From positions 1,612,001 through 1,676,000 of the forward strand of contig NZ_JAPEVI010000003.1 in NCBI RefSeq assembly GCF_026240905.1: a stretch of DNA of 64,000 bases, read 5' to 3'. Positions within the stretch are counted from its first letter, which is position 1. The number at the start of each line of letters is the position of its first letter. The DNA comes from Roseibium salinum (GTDB taxonomy: Bacteria; Pseudomonadota; Alphaproteobacteria; Rhizobiales; Stappiaceae). Of the stretch, positions 56,530 through 64,000 are shown one piece after another. Both the position numbers and the translations under genes were made by a program. Below the pieces are notes generated by a model that had not been told where the DNA came from, did no database searches, and was given only the letters and a program-made list of their open reading frames with translations.

Positions 56530-57345
56530 ATGACGCGTAAGCTCTCGGTCGCACATCTTTCCGCCATTGATCTTGCGCCGCCCGCGTTCATCGAAGCAGC
56601 CGGCGCGGCCGGCTATGACGCCGTCGGCCTCCGGCTCATCCGGGTGACCGATGATACGCCCGGCTACCCGCTGATGGGGCAAGCCCAGGCCCTGCGCGAA
56701 ACACAATCCGCTCTCAAGAGGACCGGGCTGGACGTCTCGGATATCGAATTCGTCCGGATAACACCCGACTTCGAGATCGAGCCCCTGCTCCCCTTCCTTG
56801 ACACGGGCGCCGAACTCGGAGCCCGCCACGTGATCGCTGCCCCGTACGATCCGGATCTCGACAGGCTGGCCGACCGGCTGGCAGAGCTGTCCGAAGCGGG
56901 ACACGCACGAGGCCTGAGCATCGTCCTGGAATTCTTTCCCTGGACCGTGGTTCCGGACCTCGCCACCTGCCGGCAGGTGGTCGAGAAGGCGGGACCTGAG
57001 GTCGGCATCCTGGTCGACAGCCTGCATTTCGACCGGTCAGGATCCGGATTTGACGACCTGGCAGGTCTGCCGCCGTCCAGGCTGCCCTTCGCCCACCTCT
57101 GCGATGCTCCGGTTCTTCCCGCCTATACGAGCGAGCAGCTCATCGACACGGCACGATCGGATCGCTTGCCGCCGGGCCAAGGCGACATAGACCTCCATCG
57201 TTTCCTTGCCGCCTTGCCGGCAGACATCCCCTTGGGACTTGAAGTGCCAATGCGAAACAGCGCGGTCGACCGGGACCTGATCGGGCAACTCCGGCAGCTC
57301 AGGGACGCAACGCTCGATCTGCTTGAGACGGTCGGGCACACCTGA
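56530..57345 (+). CDS. Sugar phosphate isomerase/epimerase-type TIM-barrel protein
   Basis: 271 residues from ATG 56530 (GAGAGG upstream). AP-endonuclease-2/xylose-isomerase-like barrel: LSVAHLSAIDLAPPAFIEAA, GYDAVGLRLIRV, LSIVLEFFPWTVVPDL with a metal-ligand Glu, VGILVDSLHFDRSG with Asp and His ligands, and LGLEVPMRNSA at the end. Related in fold to the N-terminal half of the quiC product, so it could be another dehydratase or isomerase in the same pathway. Its divergent position from LysR supports co-regulation. The substrate is unknown. Confidence 0.82.
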   Translation: MTRKLSVAHLSAIDLAPPAFIEAAGAAGYDAVGLRLIRVTDDTPGYPLMGQAQALRETQSALKRTGLDVSDIEFVRITPDFEIEPLLPFLDTGAELGARHVIAAPYDPDLDRLADRLAELSEAGHARGLSIVLEFFPWTVVPDLATCRQVVEKAGPEVGILVDSLHFDRSGSGFDDLAGLPPSRLPFAHLCDAPVLPAYTSEQLIDTARSDRLPPGQGDIDLHRFLAALPADIPLGLEVPMRNSAVDRDLIGQLRQLRDATLDLLETVGHT

Positions 57346-57351
57346 AATCTG

Positions 57352-57395
57352 GCGCCTGAGAAACGCACCGGCGCCTTGAGATGCGCATCAGGCGC
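57352..57395 (+). terminator. Hairpin after TIM-barrel gene
   Basis: GCGCCTGA (57352-57359) pairs with TCAGGCGC (57388-57395), with an inner GGCGCC element. It lies 6 bp after the stop, so it is a probable terminator. Confidence 0.5.
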
Positions 57396-57489
57396 TGCTC
57401 CTTATTCCGGCCCCAAACACTTGATTCTATTGCCGATGCGAATCCTATCAAGAGAACGATAGGGCGAGACAAGACGTTGGGGGGCATTG

Positions 57490-58578
57490 ATGAGCGGAAA
57501 AGTCAGCAGATCCGGAGGGCCGTCACTCACGCTCGCCCTTTGCGGCTTCGTCGCGCTCGGAGCGGCTCTCTTGACCATCGGAGCATGGTTTTTCATTGGG
57601 GACAGACTAGCTGAGTATCGCCGGGAGGCCCTTGCCGAAGCCGTCAACGTGCGGGCAAGAGGAGTGCTGCTAGATCTTGCGCGGCAACTTCATCAGGACT
57701 GGCGAAACCTGAAAGCGGTCGAGGACTACGTGACCAGCCGCGGACCGGAAGTCGTTCCCACCTCGCTCAACCTGATGGTTGGTGACGGCGAACGGATTTC
57801 CTGGGCAGGTGTTGCCTCCGTTGACGGAACCGTTATGGCCGCATCCCGAAACATGCTTGAGGGCGCCGATGTTTCGGAGAGGCCCTGGTTCCGCAATGGC
57901 CTCCGCGGAGATTTTGCGGGCGATGTCCATCCCGCAGTGCTCCTTGCGGACCTCCTGCCGCCGACGAGCGGGGAGCCAAGGAGGTTCCTGGACATGGCGA
58001 CGCCCATCACGGATGAATCCGGCACCACCCAGGGCGTGCTCGGGATCCATTTGAACCATGACTGGGTGCAGCGATATCTGACTGAATCGGCACATGCCGT
58101 TGGACTGGACGTCTTTGTTGTCGACAGGGCGGGCAATGTCGTCTTGCGGTCTGACGACAGCACCGATCCCCTGGACCGGCTGCAAAGCTACCGAGCAGCG
58201 ATGACCGGAGCGGCGCAGACGATTGTTGAACACTGGCCCAACGGAACCCGCCATTTTTCAACCGTCGTTCCTTCAGTCGGGTATCGCGACCTTCCGTCAT
58301 TTGGCTGGAGCATGATTGCGCGTATCGACAACAGGGCCCATCTGGAGCAATCGGTTCTTGGACCATTCCTTAGCTATGTTGTCGCTTTCGGCGCAGCTCT
58401 GGGTCTCCTGACGCTGCTTTTCATCGTCATCTTCGTGCGTCCGATCACCAGGCTTGCAGATTGTGCTCAGGCAACCTTGCAAGGGGAAACGGTCTATCCG
58501 AACGAGTCCCGGACAACATCAGAGGCCAGGGTCCTGAACGCAGCCATTGCGAGGCTGCAAACCGAGTTGGAAGATTAG
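57490..58578 (+). CDS. Membrane Cache-domain sensor without output domain
   Basis: 362 residues from ATG 57490. Helix 1 (LALCGFVALGAALLTIGAWF) and helix 2 (FLSYVVAFGAALGLLTLLF) enclose a periplasmic double-Cache domain with ERPWFRNGLRGDF and LDMATPITDESGTTQGVLGI, typical of small-molecule sensors of chemoreceptors, kinases and diguanylate cyclases. After helix 2 only a HAMP-like linker (FVRPITRLADCAQATLQGE) and a short helix remain, and the protein stops. No GGDEF, kinase or MCP domain is present in any frame downstream. It faces the polysaccharide-synthase operon, 30 bp away. Confidence 0.82.
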   Translation: MSGKVSRSGGPSLTLALCGFVALGAALLTIGAWFFIGDRLAEYRREALAEAVNVRARGVLLDLARQLHQDWRNLKAVEDYVTSRGPEVVPTSLNLMVGDGERISWAGVASVDGTVMAASRNMLEGADVSERPWFRNGLRGDFAGDVHPAVLLADLLPPTSGEPRRFLDMATPITDESGTTQGVLGIHLNHDWVQRYLTESAHAVGLDVFVVDRAGNVVLRSDDSTDPLDRLQSYRAAMTGAAQTIVEHWPNGTRHFSTVVPSVGYRDLPSFGWSMIARIDNRAHLEQSVLGPFLSYVVAFGAALGLLTLLFIVIFVRPITRLADCAQATLQGETVYPNESRTTSEARVLNAAIARLQTELED

Positions 58579-58608
58579 CGGCGCTCACCTGCTGCCTGCA
58601 ATTGCGCC

Positions 58609-60585
58609 TCACGATTGGGGGCGCGACAGCCTGCGCGCGAGATCGGCGATCAGAGCGCTGTATCTGGTGCTGGTGACACTCGGCACGTCGCCGGTCGTAT
58701 AAAAACGCTTCAGCAGATCCTGGTACTGTTCGGGCGTCGGCTCGAGAAGCAGCCTGGCCCCGTCCACATTGGGCGTTGTCACGACGGCCCGGACCGGACC
58801 GACACCTTCGATCTCGATCTCGACGGGGACATCATCGGCGACGGAGGCGCCGCGGATCCTTACGGAGTTCTGCGTCAGCCCGACGATCCAGACGCGCACC
58901 CTGCCTTCCGCCGTGCGCAGGTATGTCCGTTCCGGCCTGTCGCCCAGGTGCAGTTCGCGCCTCGGCAGTTCGATGCACACAAGGATGGTCACGCCAAGGA
59001 CGAGCAGATTGTAGAATGTCCAGAACATGATCACGACCTTGCTCTGTCCGCTGTCGTCGAAGACAAACAGATCCGATGCGATTGCGAGCACCATGCCGGT
59101 GAGCGTCACGAGAAAGAGCGCGCCGAAGAACACGATCAATTGCCATTGCACGATCACCCGACTGCGATTTCCTCCCTTTGCAGTCACCGAAAATGGGCGG
59201 TCCCTGGCGAAAAACAGCCCCGAATAAGCGGCGCGGGTAATTGGGACCGCACCCAACAACTGGCTGATGTCATTGACCACCGGCACGACCAGCCCGCCGG
59301 AAATGAAATTCAGCGTAATCAGGATCCACAGGTAATAGACGCCGAAATACCTGAGTACTTCGGGCAAGGTCGCCTCCACGACCAGGATATTGAAATACCA
59401 GTAGAGGAGCGGAAAAAACAGGACCGCAATCCGGAACGGAAAGGTGGTGCTCCAGAACAGAACTGAATCCACAACGCTCCATCTGTCGGCCAGGCCGAGA
59501 TTGTTCCGCGAGAAAGGTCCAAGCTTGCTGCGGGCAATCTGCATCTGGCCCAGACACCAGCGGGCGCGCTGTGTGATGTATTCTCTGAGACCTTCGGGGG
59601 CCAGCCCCTCCGTCAAGGCCTCGTTCAGATAGACGGACCGGTATCCGGCGTTCTTGAGGCACAGGCTCAAAAGGAAATCCTCGGTCACGCTTTCCGTTGG
59701 AAAGCCTCCGATTGCCTCCAGGGCGCTCCAGCGGATGACGGAAGATGTGCCGCAGCAAAATGCGATGTCCCAGGCGTCCCGCGAGGGCTGGATGTGATCG
59801 AAGAAGAAGCGCTGCTCGTCCGGATAGGATCGGCTCAGTCCAAGATTGTGCTGAATGGGATCGGCATTGAAGAAATGCTGCGGCGTCTGCACCAGGCCCA
59901 CCGCTTCCTCCTGGAGGAGAGCCACGGTCCGCGTCAGGAAGTTGCTGTGCGGAACAAAGTCGGCATCGAGCACAGCTACGAAGTCCGGCACCTCTCCGGT
60001 CTCGGTTATCCGGCCCAGGGCGTGGTTCATGTTTCCGGCCTTCGCACCGGCATTGTCCGATCGGCGGAAATAGCGCACGGCCTGGGAGGCGCAATAGTCC
60101 TCCAGCCAGTCCCGGCGGCTGTCGTCGAGAACGTAAATGACGAAATTGGGATAGTCGAGCGCCAACGCCCCGACGATCGTCCGCTCCAGGACCTCTCGAT
60201 CCTCGTTATAGGTGGGTATGAGAACGGCGACCCGGGGCGCCTCCCCCTGCCACCAGTTGGCCTGACGGTCCGCTTCCTGTTTTCGCTCACGCACGCGCGA
60301 GAGAATGACAAAGGCGCTGAGCGACGACAGGGCCGCTCCCAGTTCGATGGCAAAGAATGACCAGCTGGCGAGGCAATCCAGCGTCAATCCAAAGGGCGCA
60401 AGCGTTTCGCTCGCACGCCAATGAAGATATCGGATCGTCAGAACCCCGCACGCGCCGAAAAGCAGTGCCCGATGCAGATTGTTCCTTGGCGACAGAAGCA
60501 GCGGAACGACCATTCCGATCGCCAGCACCAGGTTGATCTGCATGATGCTGGAAGCCGTATCACTGAGATACAGAAGCGGAAACAT
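58609..60585 (-). CDS. Cellulose-synthase-like glycosyltransferase (BgsA/CrdS-type beta-glucan synthase candidate)
   Basis: 658 residues from ATG 60585, one base after the stop of the HlyD-type gene; the longer frame lies inside that gene. GT2 processive synthase with YVLDDSRRDW (first Asp pair, ~154), VLDADFVP (DxD, 207-209), VTEDFLLS (TED, 301-303) and the QRARW translocation motif (339-343). About seven or eight membrane helices. The C-terminal ~100 residues form a PilZ-like domain with RTYLR as an RxxxR candidate but no clean D/NxSxxG. No BcsB-, BcsC- or BcsZ-type gene is nearby. The partner is an HlyD protein, as in the mixed-linkage beta-glucan operon bgsBA or in curdlan systems, so a c-di-GMP-responsive beta-glucan is inferred, not cellulose. 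Confidence 0.85.
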   Translation of the reverse strand: MFPLLYLSDTASSIMQINLVLAIGMVVPLLLSPRNNLHRALLFGACGVLTIRYLHWRASETLAPFGLTLDCLASWSFFAIELGAALSSLSAFVILSRVRERKQEADRQANWWQGEAPRVAVLIPTYNEDREVLERTIVGALALDYPNFVIYVLDDSRRDWLEDYCASQAVRYFRRSDNAGAKAGNMNHALGRITETGEVPDFVAVLDADFVPHSNFLTRTVALLQEEAVGLVQTPQHFFNADPIQHNLGLSRSYPDEQRFFFDHIQPSRDAWDIAFCCGTSSVIRWSALEAIGGFPTESVTEDFLLSLCLKNAGYRSVYLNEALTEGLAPEGLREYITQRARWCLGQMQIARSKLGPFSRNNLGLADRWSVVDSVLFWSTTFPFRIAVLFFPLLYWYFNILVVEATLPEVLRYFGVYYLWILITLNFISGGLVVPVVNDISQLLGAVPITRAAYSGLFFARDRPFSVTAKGGNRSRVIVQWQLIVFFGALFLVTLTGMVLAIASDLFVFDDSGQSKVVIMFWTFYNLLVLGVTILVCIELPRRELHLGDRPERTYLRTAEGRVRVWIVGLTQNSVRIRGASVADDVPVEIEIEGVGPVRAVVTTPNVDGARLLLEPTPEQYQDLLKRFYTTGDVPSVTSTRYSALIADLARRLSRPQS

Positions 60586-60586
60586 T

Positions 60587-61780
60587 TCAGGACCACAGGC
60601 CGCGAAGGAAGTCGAGCGGACGGGCCTCGAAGAAAACGCGGCCCGTCCGTCCGATCGCACACGAAAGCGCCGGGTCGTTCGCCAACTCCGGCACCAGAAG
60701 CGCGACATCAAAGCGCTGCAGATGCCTCTCGCTCGGAGCCACGGCCAGGTTGCGGTATATCGTTTCCGCACCGGACCCGGCCAGGCGGGTGATGGTACCG
60801 TCAAACACCTGGCCGCCCTGGTTGAGCCTGAACTTGGCCCGGTCTCCGGATTTCAGGCGGTTGTAGACGGATTCCGCAACGCTCAACGTGACAATCGTGG
60901 CGCTGCAATTCACCAGCCGCATCAGGGCTTCGCCCCTTTGCACCGTTTCCCCGTCCGCGGTCAGGACTTCCCAGACAGATCCATTCACGTTGGAGGTAAG
61001 TGCCGAGGATGACAGCCGATTCACCCGCAGGCGTTCCACGTTTATGCGCCGGTCCAGGGCTTCGCCCCTCGACTGTTCGGCAGCCAGCATCGCCTTGTAT
61101 TCGGAGAGCCGCAGCGACAATTCAAGTATCCGCTGCTCCGAATACGGGGCATCATTGTATCCGTCACCGAGAAACATCCCGGAGTTTGCCGCCTGCAGCT
61201 CGATTTCCACGACCGCGGCTTGCTGGCGTGCAGTTTCAACCTCCTCCTCCGCCACTTTTTGCGCCGCCCTGATCCGTTCGAAGGAAGCGGCGGTCTCCAG
61301 TCCTCTTTCGGTCAGCTGTCTCGACCTGGTCAAGGCCGCCCGGGCTTCTTCTCCGCGCGCCCTGGCGGCGCCGATTTGCGAGCGCAATGCCTGCAATTCC
61401 GCCCCGAGTTGCTGCACCCGCCGTTTCTGGTACCGCCCGGAACGGGATTCAAGCTCTGTCACCGATTGTTCCACCGCCTCGATGTTTTTCTTCAGGCGCA
61501 GGATTTCAGCCGTAACACGAGCCCGCTCGTGGACCAGTTCGTTGAGCCGGACATTGTCGACCAGGGGATCCGAAATCGAGCCGATCGTCTCTCCCTTGCG
61601 AACATACGACCCCAGCGACCGGTGCGGGAGCGACAGAATGCCCGCTGTCGGCGCGTTCAAGGTGGTCAATCTGGCGTTGATAACCGCATCGGCGCTCACG
61701 CCGGACATATGCTCGCCCACGATTACGACGACGGCAGCAGCGACCACCATGACGGCGAGTATCAGCCTGACTATCCGCAT
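60587..61780 (-). CDS. HlyD-family membrane fusion protein (BgsB-like partner)
   Basis: 397 residues with one N-terminal membrane helix (LILAVMVVAAAVVVIVGEH) and a periplasmic domain. First lipoyl half TTLNAPTAGILSLPHRSLGS, a long coiled coil from ~75 to ~265 (HERARVTAEILRLKKNIEAV to SRGEALDRRINVERL) interrupted by GDGYNDAPYSEQRI, second half NVNGSVWEVLTADGETVQRG, and a beta-barrel. First gene of the two-gene synthase operon. It probably passes the growing glucan through the periplasm. The interruption in the coiled coil is unusual for drug-efflux adaptors. Confidence 0.85.
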   Translation of the reverse strand: MRIVRLILAVMVVAAAVVVIVGEHMSGVSADAVINARLTTLNAPTAGILSLPHRSLGSYVRKGETIGSISDPLVDNVRLNELVHERARVTAEILRLKKNIEAVEQSVTELESRSGRYQKRRVQQLGAELQALRSQIGAARARGEEARAALTRSRQLTERGLETAASFERIRAAQKVAEEEVETARQQAAVVEIELQAANSGMFLGDGYNDAPYSEQRILELSLRLSEYKAMLAAEQSRGEALDRRINVERLRVNRLSSSALTSNVNGSVWEVLTADGETVQRGEALMRLVNCSATIVTLSVAESVYNRLKSGDRAKFRLNQGGQVFDGTITRLAGSGAETIYRNLAVAPSERHLQRFDVALLVPELANDPALSCAIGRTGRVFFEARPLDFLRGLWS

Positions 61781-62066
61781 CCAACCTCACGTGATGTCGT
61801 AGAATCGAACAAGCGACATCACAAGGTGCCCGCACAACGTGCAGTATGTAAAGAGACGCTAACATATTTTAGTTAACGCGCCCGCCTGAAATAGAAACAA
61901 CGCTTCTTGGTGGAAAAACGGACGCCTGCGGAGCAGAAGCACATCAATCTCTCGACTATGCTTCGACGTATACATCAGATCTCGATTAGATGCTATAGTT
62001 GCGATCTTCTGAAAGCAGACAAAATGCAATCAGTAATTGTAAACTCTTCGAACGTCGCCGGATGCA
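61781..62066. other. Spacer between synthase operon and 5-FCL gene
   Basis: About 286 bp with no supported gene. It includes the promoter region of the synthase operon and an AT-richer block (61960-62045). No 6S RNA-like fold was seen here, although 6S RNA often neighbours 5-FCL genes. Confidence 0.45.
61860..61875. promoter_or_regulatory. Inverted repeat upstream of the synthase operon
   Basis: TAAC, eight bases, GTTA (61860-61863 and 61872-61875), 80-95 bp upstream of the HlyD-type gene start, in an AT-rich spot. Candidate regulator site. Confidence 0.35.
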
Positions 62067-62717
62067 CTACTGCTCCCTCGCCCGATCCTCCGTTACGACC
62101 ATATCCATCGGCACATCCCACGGCATCGGAAAGATCGTCGGGATTAGGCAGAACTCGAAACCGACGCCGATCGTCGTCGGCTTCACGGGAAAGGCCACCA
62201 GTGTCCGGTCGTAGTAGCCGCCGCCATTGCCGAGGCGGAATCTGTCCGGGTCGACTCCGACGAGCGGCGACAGCACGAGATCAGGCACCTGCGGGTCGCC
62301 CTTGCCGGGAACCGGAATGTTCCATGGGCCGCGGATCATGTCGCAACCCGGGGCCCAGGGGATGAACTGGAGGGGTTCGTCTCTGGTGACGATGCGGGGG
62401 AGCAGCACTGTGATACCTGCTTCGCAGAGGTCGCTCAGCAGGGGTCTCAGGTCCGGCTCGCCGCGGATCGGCCAGTAGGCGGCGATGGTCGTGAAGCGCC
62501 TCCCCTGGAGGATGCGGCGCAGGTTGGAGACCAGGGCAGCGGTCTTTTCCTGGCGCTCGCCGCTTGGCAGGCGCTTGCGTTTTTCGACCAGGCGGGTGCG
62601 TTCTGCCTTGCGGAACCGGCTGACATCCCTGAACGTCTGCTCGTCGACAATATGGCCGCCGACGAGTTTGTGGGCGTAACACACCGGATCACCGGGAAGG
62701 TCCTCTTCGTTGCTCAT
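62067..62717 (-). CDS. 5-formyltetrahydrofolate cyclo-ligase
   Basis: 216 residues. It converts 5-formyl-THF with ATP to 5,10-methenyl-THF, rescuing the stored folate form. Family marks: FRKAERTRLVEKRKRL at the start of the ATP-binding part, FTTIAAYWPIRGEPDL, and the C-terminal LGNGGGYYDRTLVAF. The first ~30 residues (GDPVCYAHKLVGGHIVDEQT) are a leader seen in alphaproteobacterial members. It stands between the synthase operon and the HPP gene on the same strand and may be cotranscribed with the HPP gene, 53 bp upstream. Confidence 0.92.
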   Translation of the reverse strand: MSNEEDLPGDPVCYAHKLVGGHIVDEQTFRDVSRFRKAERTRLVEKRKRLPSGERQEKTAALVSNLRRILQGRRFTTIAAYWPIRGEPDLRPLLSDLCEAGITVLLPRIVTRDEPLQFIPWAPGCDMIRGPWNIPVPGKGDPQVPDLVLSPLVGVDPDRFRLGNGGGYYDRTLVAFPVKPTTIGVGFEFCLIPTIFPMPWDVPMDMVVTEDRAREQ

Positions 62718-62770
62718 TTCTACAGGTCCTGTGCTGAGAAAGACGTTTCCGCCGCGCCTGCCGGTTTCCC

Positions 62771-63880
62771 TTACGCCGCCTTGCGCTCGGCAGCCGACAG
62801 CAGAATGACATCCAGCAGTCCGGATCTTGTCAACAGGCCTTTCAGAACGCCGTTTTCAGTGACCGGAACGAGTTGGCAGCGCTGGCGGATCATCATGGTC
62901 ACCACTTCGCCGAGCGGGGTATCGAATTCGACCACGGCATCAGGCGCACGCATCAGATCCCGCGCCGAGTTTGCCGGCGTAAAGAGGCGCAGGTTCTTGC
63001 AGCGTGCCAATTGAGCGAGCACGTCCTGCTGCGTGACCACTCCGACGACGCGGCCGTCGTCGCCAATCACTGGCAGAGCCGGCTCGGCGGTCTGGCGAAA
63101 GCGGCGGACGATTTCCTGGAAGGCAGCATCGGGCGCGACGGTGGCGATGTTGCGTGACATGACCTCGCCGCACGTCGTATCGCCAAAGCGGTGATGGATC
63201 GCCTCCTCCTCTGCCGCCGCCAGGAGCCGGCCAAGGTCGACAGCGCCCAGGTTGGCCGACTGATGAAACCTTGCAAGAAGGTCCGTCAATTCGTCCTTGC
63301 TCAATCCCAGACGCGAATTGCCCGCCGCGGCGCTTTTGGCCAGGCTGTTTCTGAGCGGATATTTCCGGCCGGAGAACCTGTGATACGCCAGGCCGGTCGC
63401 GACCAGAGCGGCGGTCATGACGGCGACGTTCAGACAGACCTGAAGCGCTCCCGCTTGCGCGACAAGTTGCGGCTCAAGTGCAATGAGAAGCGCAACGGCC
63501 CCGCCCGGTGGATGGAGCGCGCGGCCGAGCATCATTGCGGCGAACGCCATGCCCACCGCAACGGCCGGCGCCAACCAGGGCTCCAGAAACAGGGCGGCGA
63601 GCACCCCGCAGACGGCCGCCAGCGTATTGCCGGCAACGGCCGACCAGGGTTGCGCCAGCGGGCTGTTGGGCGCGGCGAAGACCAGAACGGCGCTGGCACC
63701 AAGGGGTGCGACGAGAAAGAGATGAAGTCCGCCCAACCCTTCGCTCGCCTGGGCTATCAACGCGCAGGCGGCGATGCCCACCGCTCCGCCGAGCGTTGCT
63801 TTCAAGAGCTCACCCCGTTCAGGCCAGGGCATGGCCGGAAAGAAGGTCGACCACCAAGCAGATTCTTCGCCACCGCGCAT
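62771..63880 (-). CDS. HPP family membrane protein with two CBS domains
   Basis: 369 residues from ATG 63880, chosen because AGGGG lies about ten bases upstream; a GTG at 63904 would add eight residues. The N-terminal HPP domain has four or five helices and the naming motif ALHPPGGAVALL near residue 120. Two CBS domains follow (MSRNIATVAPDAAFQEIV and DLMRAPDAVVEFDTPLGEV), which bind adenosyl ligands. HPP proteins of cyanobacteria move nitrite; the function with CBS domains is unknown. The CBS pair suggests regulation by AMP/ATP or SAM. Confidence 0.88.
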   Translation of the reverse strand: MRGGEESAWWSTFFPAMPWPERGELLKATLGGAVGIAACALIAQASEGLGGLHLFLVAPLGASAVLVFAAPNSPLAQPWSAVAGNTLAAVCGVLAALFLEPWLAPAVAVGMAFAAMMLGRALHPPGGAVALLIALEPQLVAQAGALQVCLNVAVMTAALVATGLAYHRFSGRKYPLRNSLAKSAAAGNSRLGLSKDELTDLLARFHQSANLGAVDLGRLLAAAEEEAIHHRFGDTTCGEVMSRNIATVAPDAAFQEIVRRFRQTAEPALPVIGDDGRVVGVVTQQDVLAQLARCKNLRLFTPANSARDLMRAPDAVVEFDTPLGEVVTMMIRQRCQLVPVTENGVLKGLLTRSGLLDVILLSAAERKAA

Positions 63881-64000
63881 ACAAACCGCCCCTTTTTTGT
63901 GCAACTGCTTACTGTTTAGGCGACCTGTGGTCGAGTTGCTTGGATTATCAAACTCTTTTCCGGGCTGTGCGGGAAACGGTTTTCCAAAGCCGGCGCGGCC

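Noticed and set aside
61781..62066. 6S RNA next to the 5-FCL gene
   Set aside because: The spacer has no rod-like fold, and only 53 bp separate the 5-FCL and HPP genes.

Overview
The window is about 61-62% GC by eye and reads as the chromosome of an alphaproteobacterium of the order Hyphomicrobiales (Rhizobiales). The indicators are divK next to a DUF3572 gene and a zinc-ribbon dinB, an EipB/DUF1849 envelope protein, hdaA, a CtrA-like promoter motif, and pyrB followed by a dihydroorotase-like gene without metal ligands. The protein flavour suggests a Stappiaceae-type genome (Roseibium/Labrenzia-like), but that is inference. I see no tRNA or rRNA genes, CRISPR array, prophage or insertion sequence.

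Region 1 (1-16.8 kb, mostly + strand) is housekeeping. It holds the end of a lytic transglycosylase gene, a periplasmic cupin, a UPF0173 hydrolase, a GNAT acetyltransferase, ruvX, an AEC-type carrier, pyrB with the degenerate pyrC', a DUF3108 protein, and then three coupled groups: plsY-dprA, topA-rnr-DUF983-NUDIX, and rpmG with its own promoter and terminator. Region 2 (16.8-26.6 kb) carries a structured-RNA candidate where pleD would be expected, divK, DUF3572, a HAD hydrolase, a 272-bp cloverleaf-like palindromic element, dinB, eipB, RidA, a GDPD, a FemAB-like protein, a double-GNAT protein, a small monooxygenase and a lone ureidoglycine aminohydrolase.

Region 3 (26.6-38.1 kb) holds a TetR-controlled RND efflux operon with tandem operators, a CSS-EAL c-di-GMP phosphodiesterase divergent from a PfkB kinase, an unrecognised secreted protein and an MsbA-like ABC exporter. 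Region 4 (38.1-49.3 kb) is a conserved rhizobial block: aspS, rnd, ppx, ppk, hdaA, a PerM/AI-2E protein, purM and purN.

Region 5 (49.3-57.4 kb) looks like a catabolic island. It has a two-domain 3-dehydroshikimate dehydratase, a shikimate dehydrogenase family protein, a complete TctCBA tripartite transporter, a LysR regulator and a second TIM-barrel enzyme, with two matching 16-bp operator-like palindromes. Region 6 (57.5-61.9 kb) has a Cache sensor without an output domain facing a two-gene operon for a cellulose-synthase-like glycosyltransferase and an HlyD-type partner. This resembles the mixed-linkage beta-glucan (BgsBA) or curdlan systems. The window ends with 5-formyltetrahydrofolate cyclo-ligase and an HPP-CBS membrane protein.

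The sequence contains at least five single-base indels in four conserved genes: dprA (two compensating), the RND pump, ppk and purM. At least three lie in G/C homopolymers. Sequencing error is the simplest explanation, but each can be checked separately.
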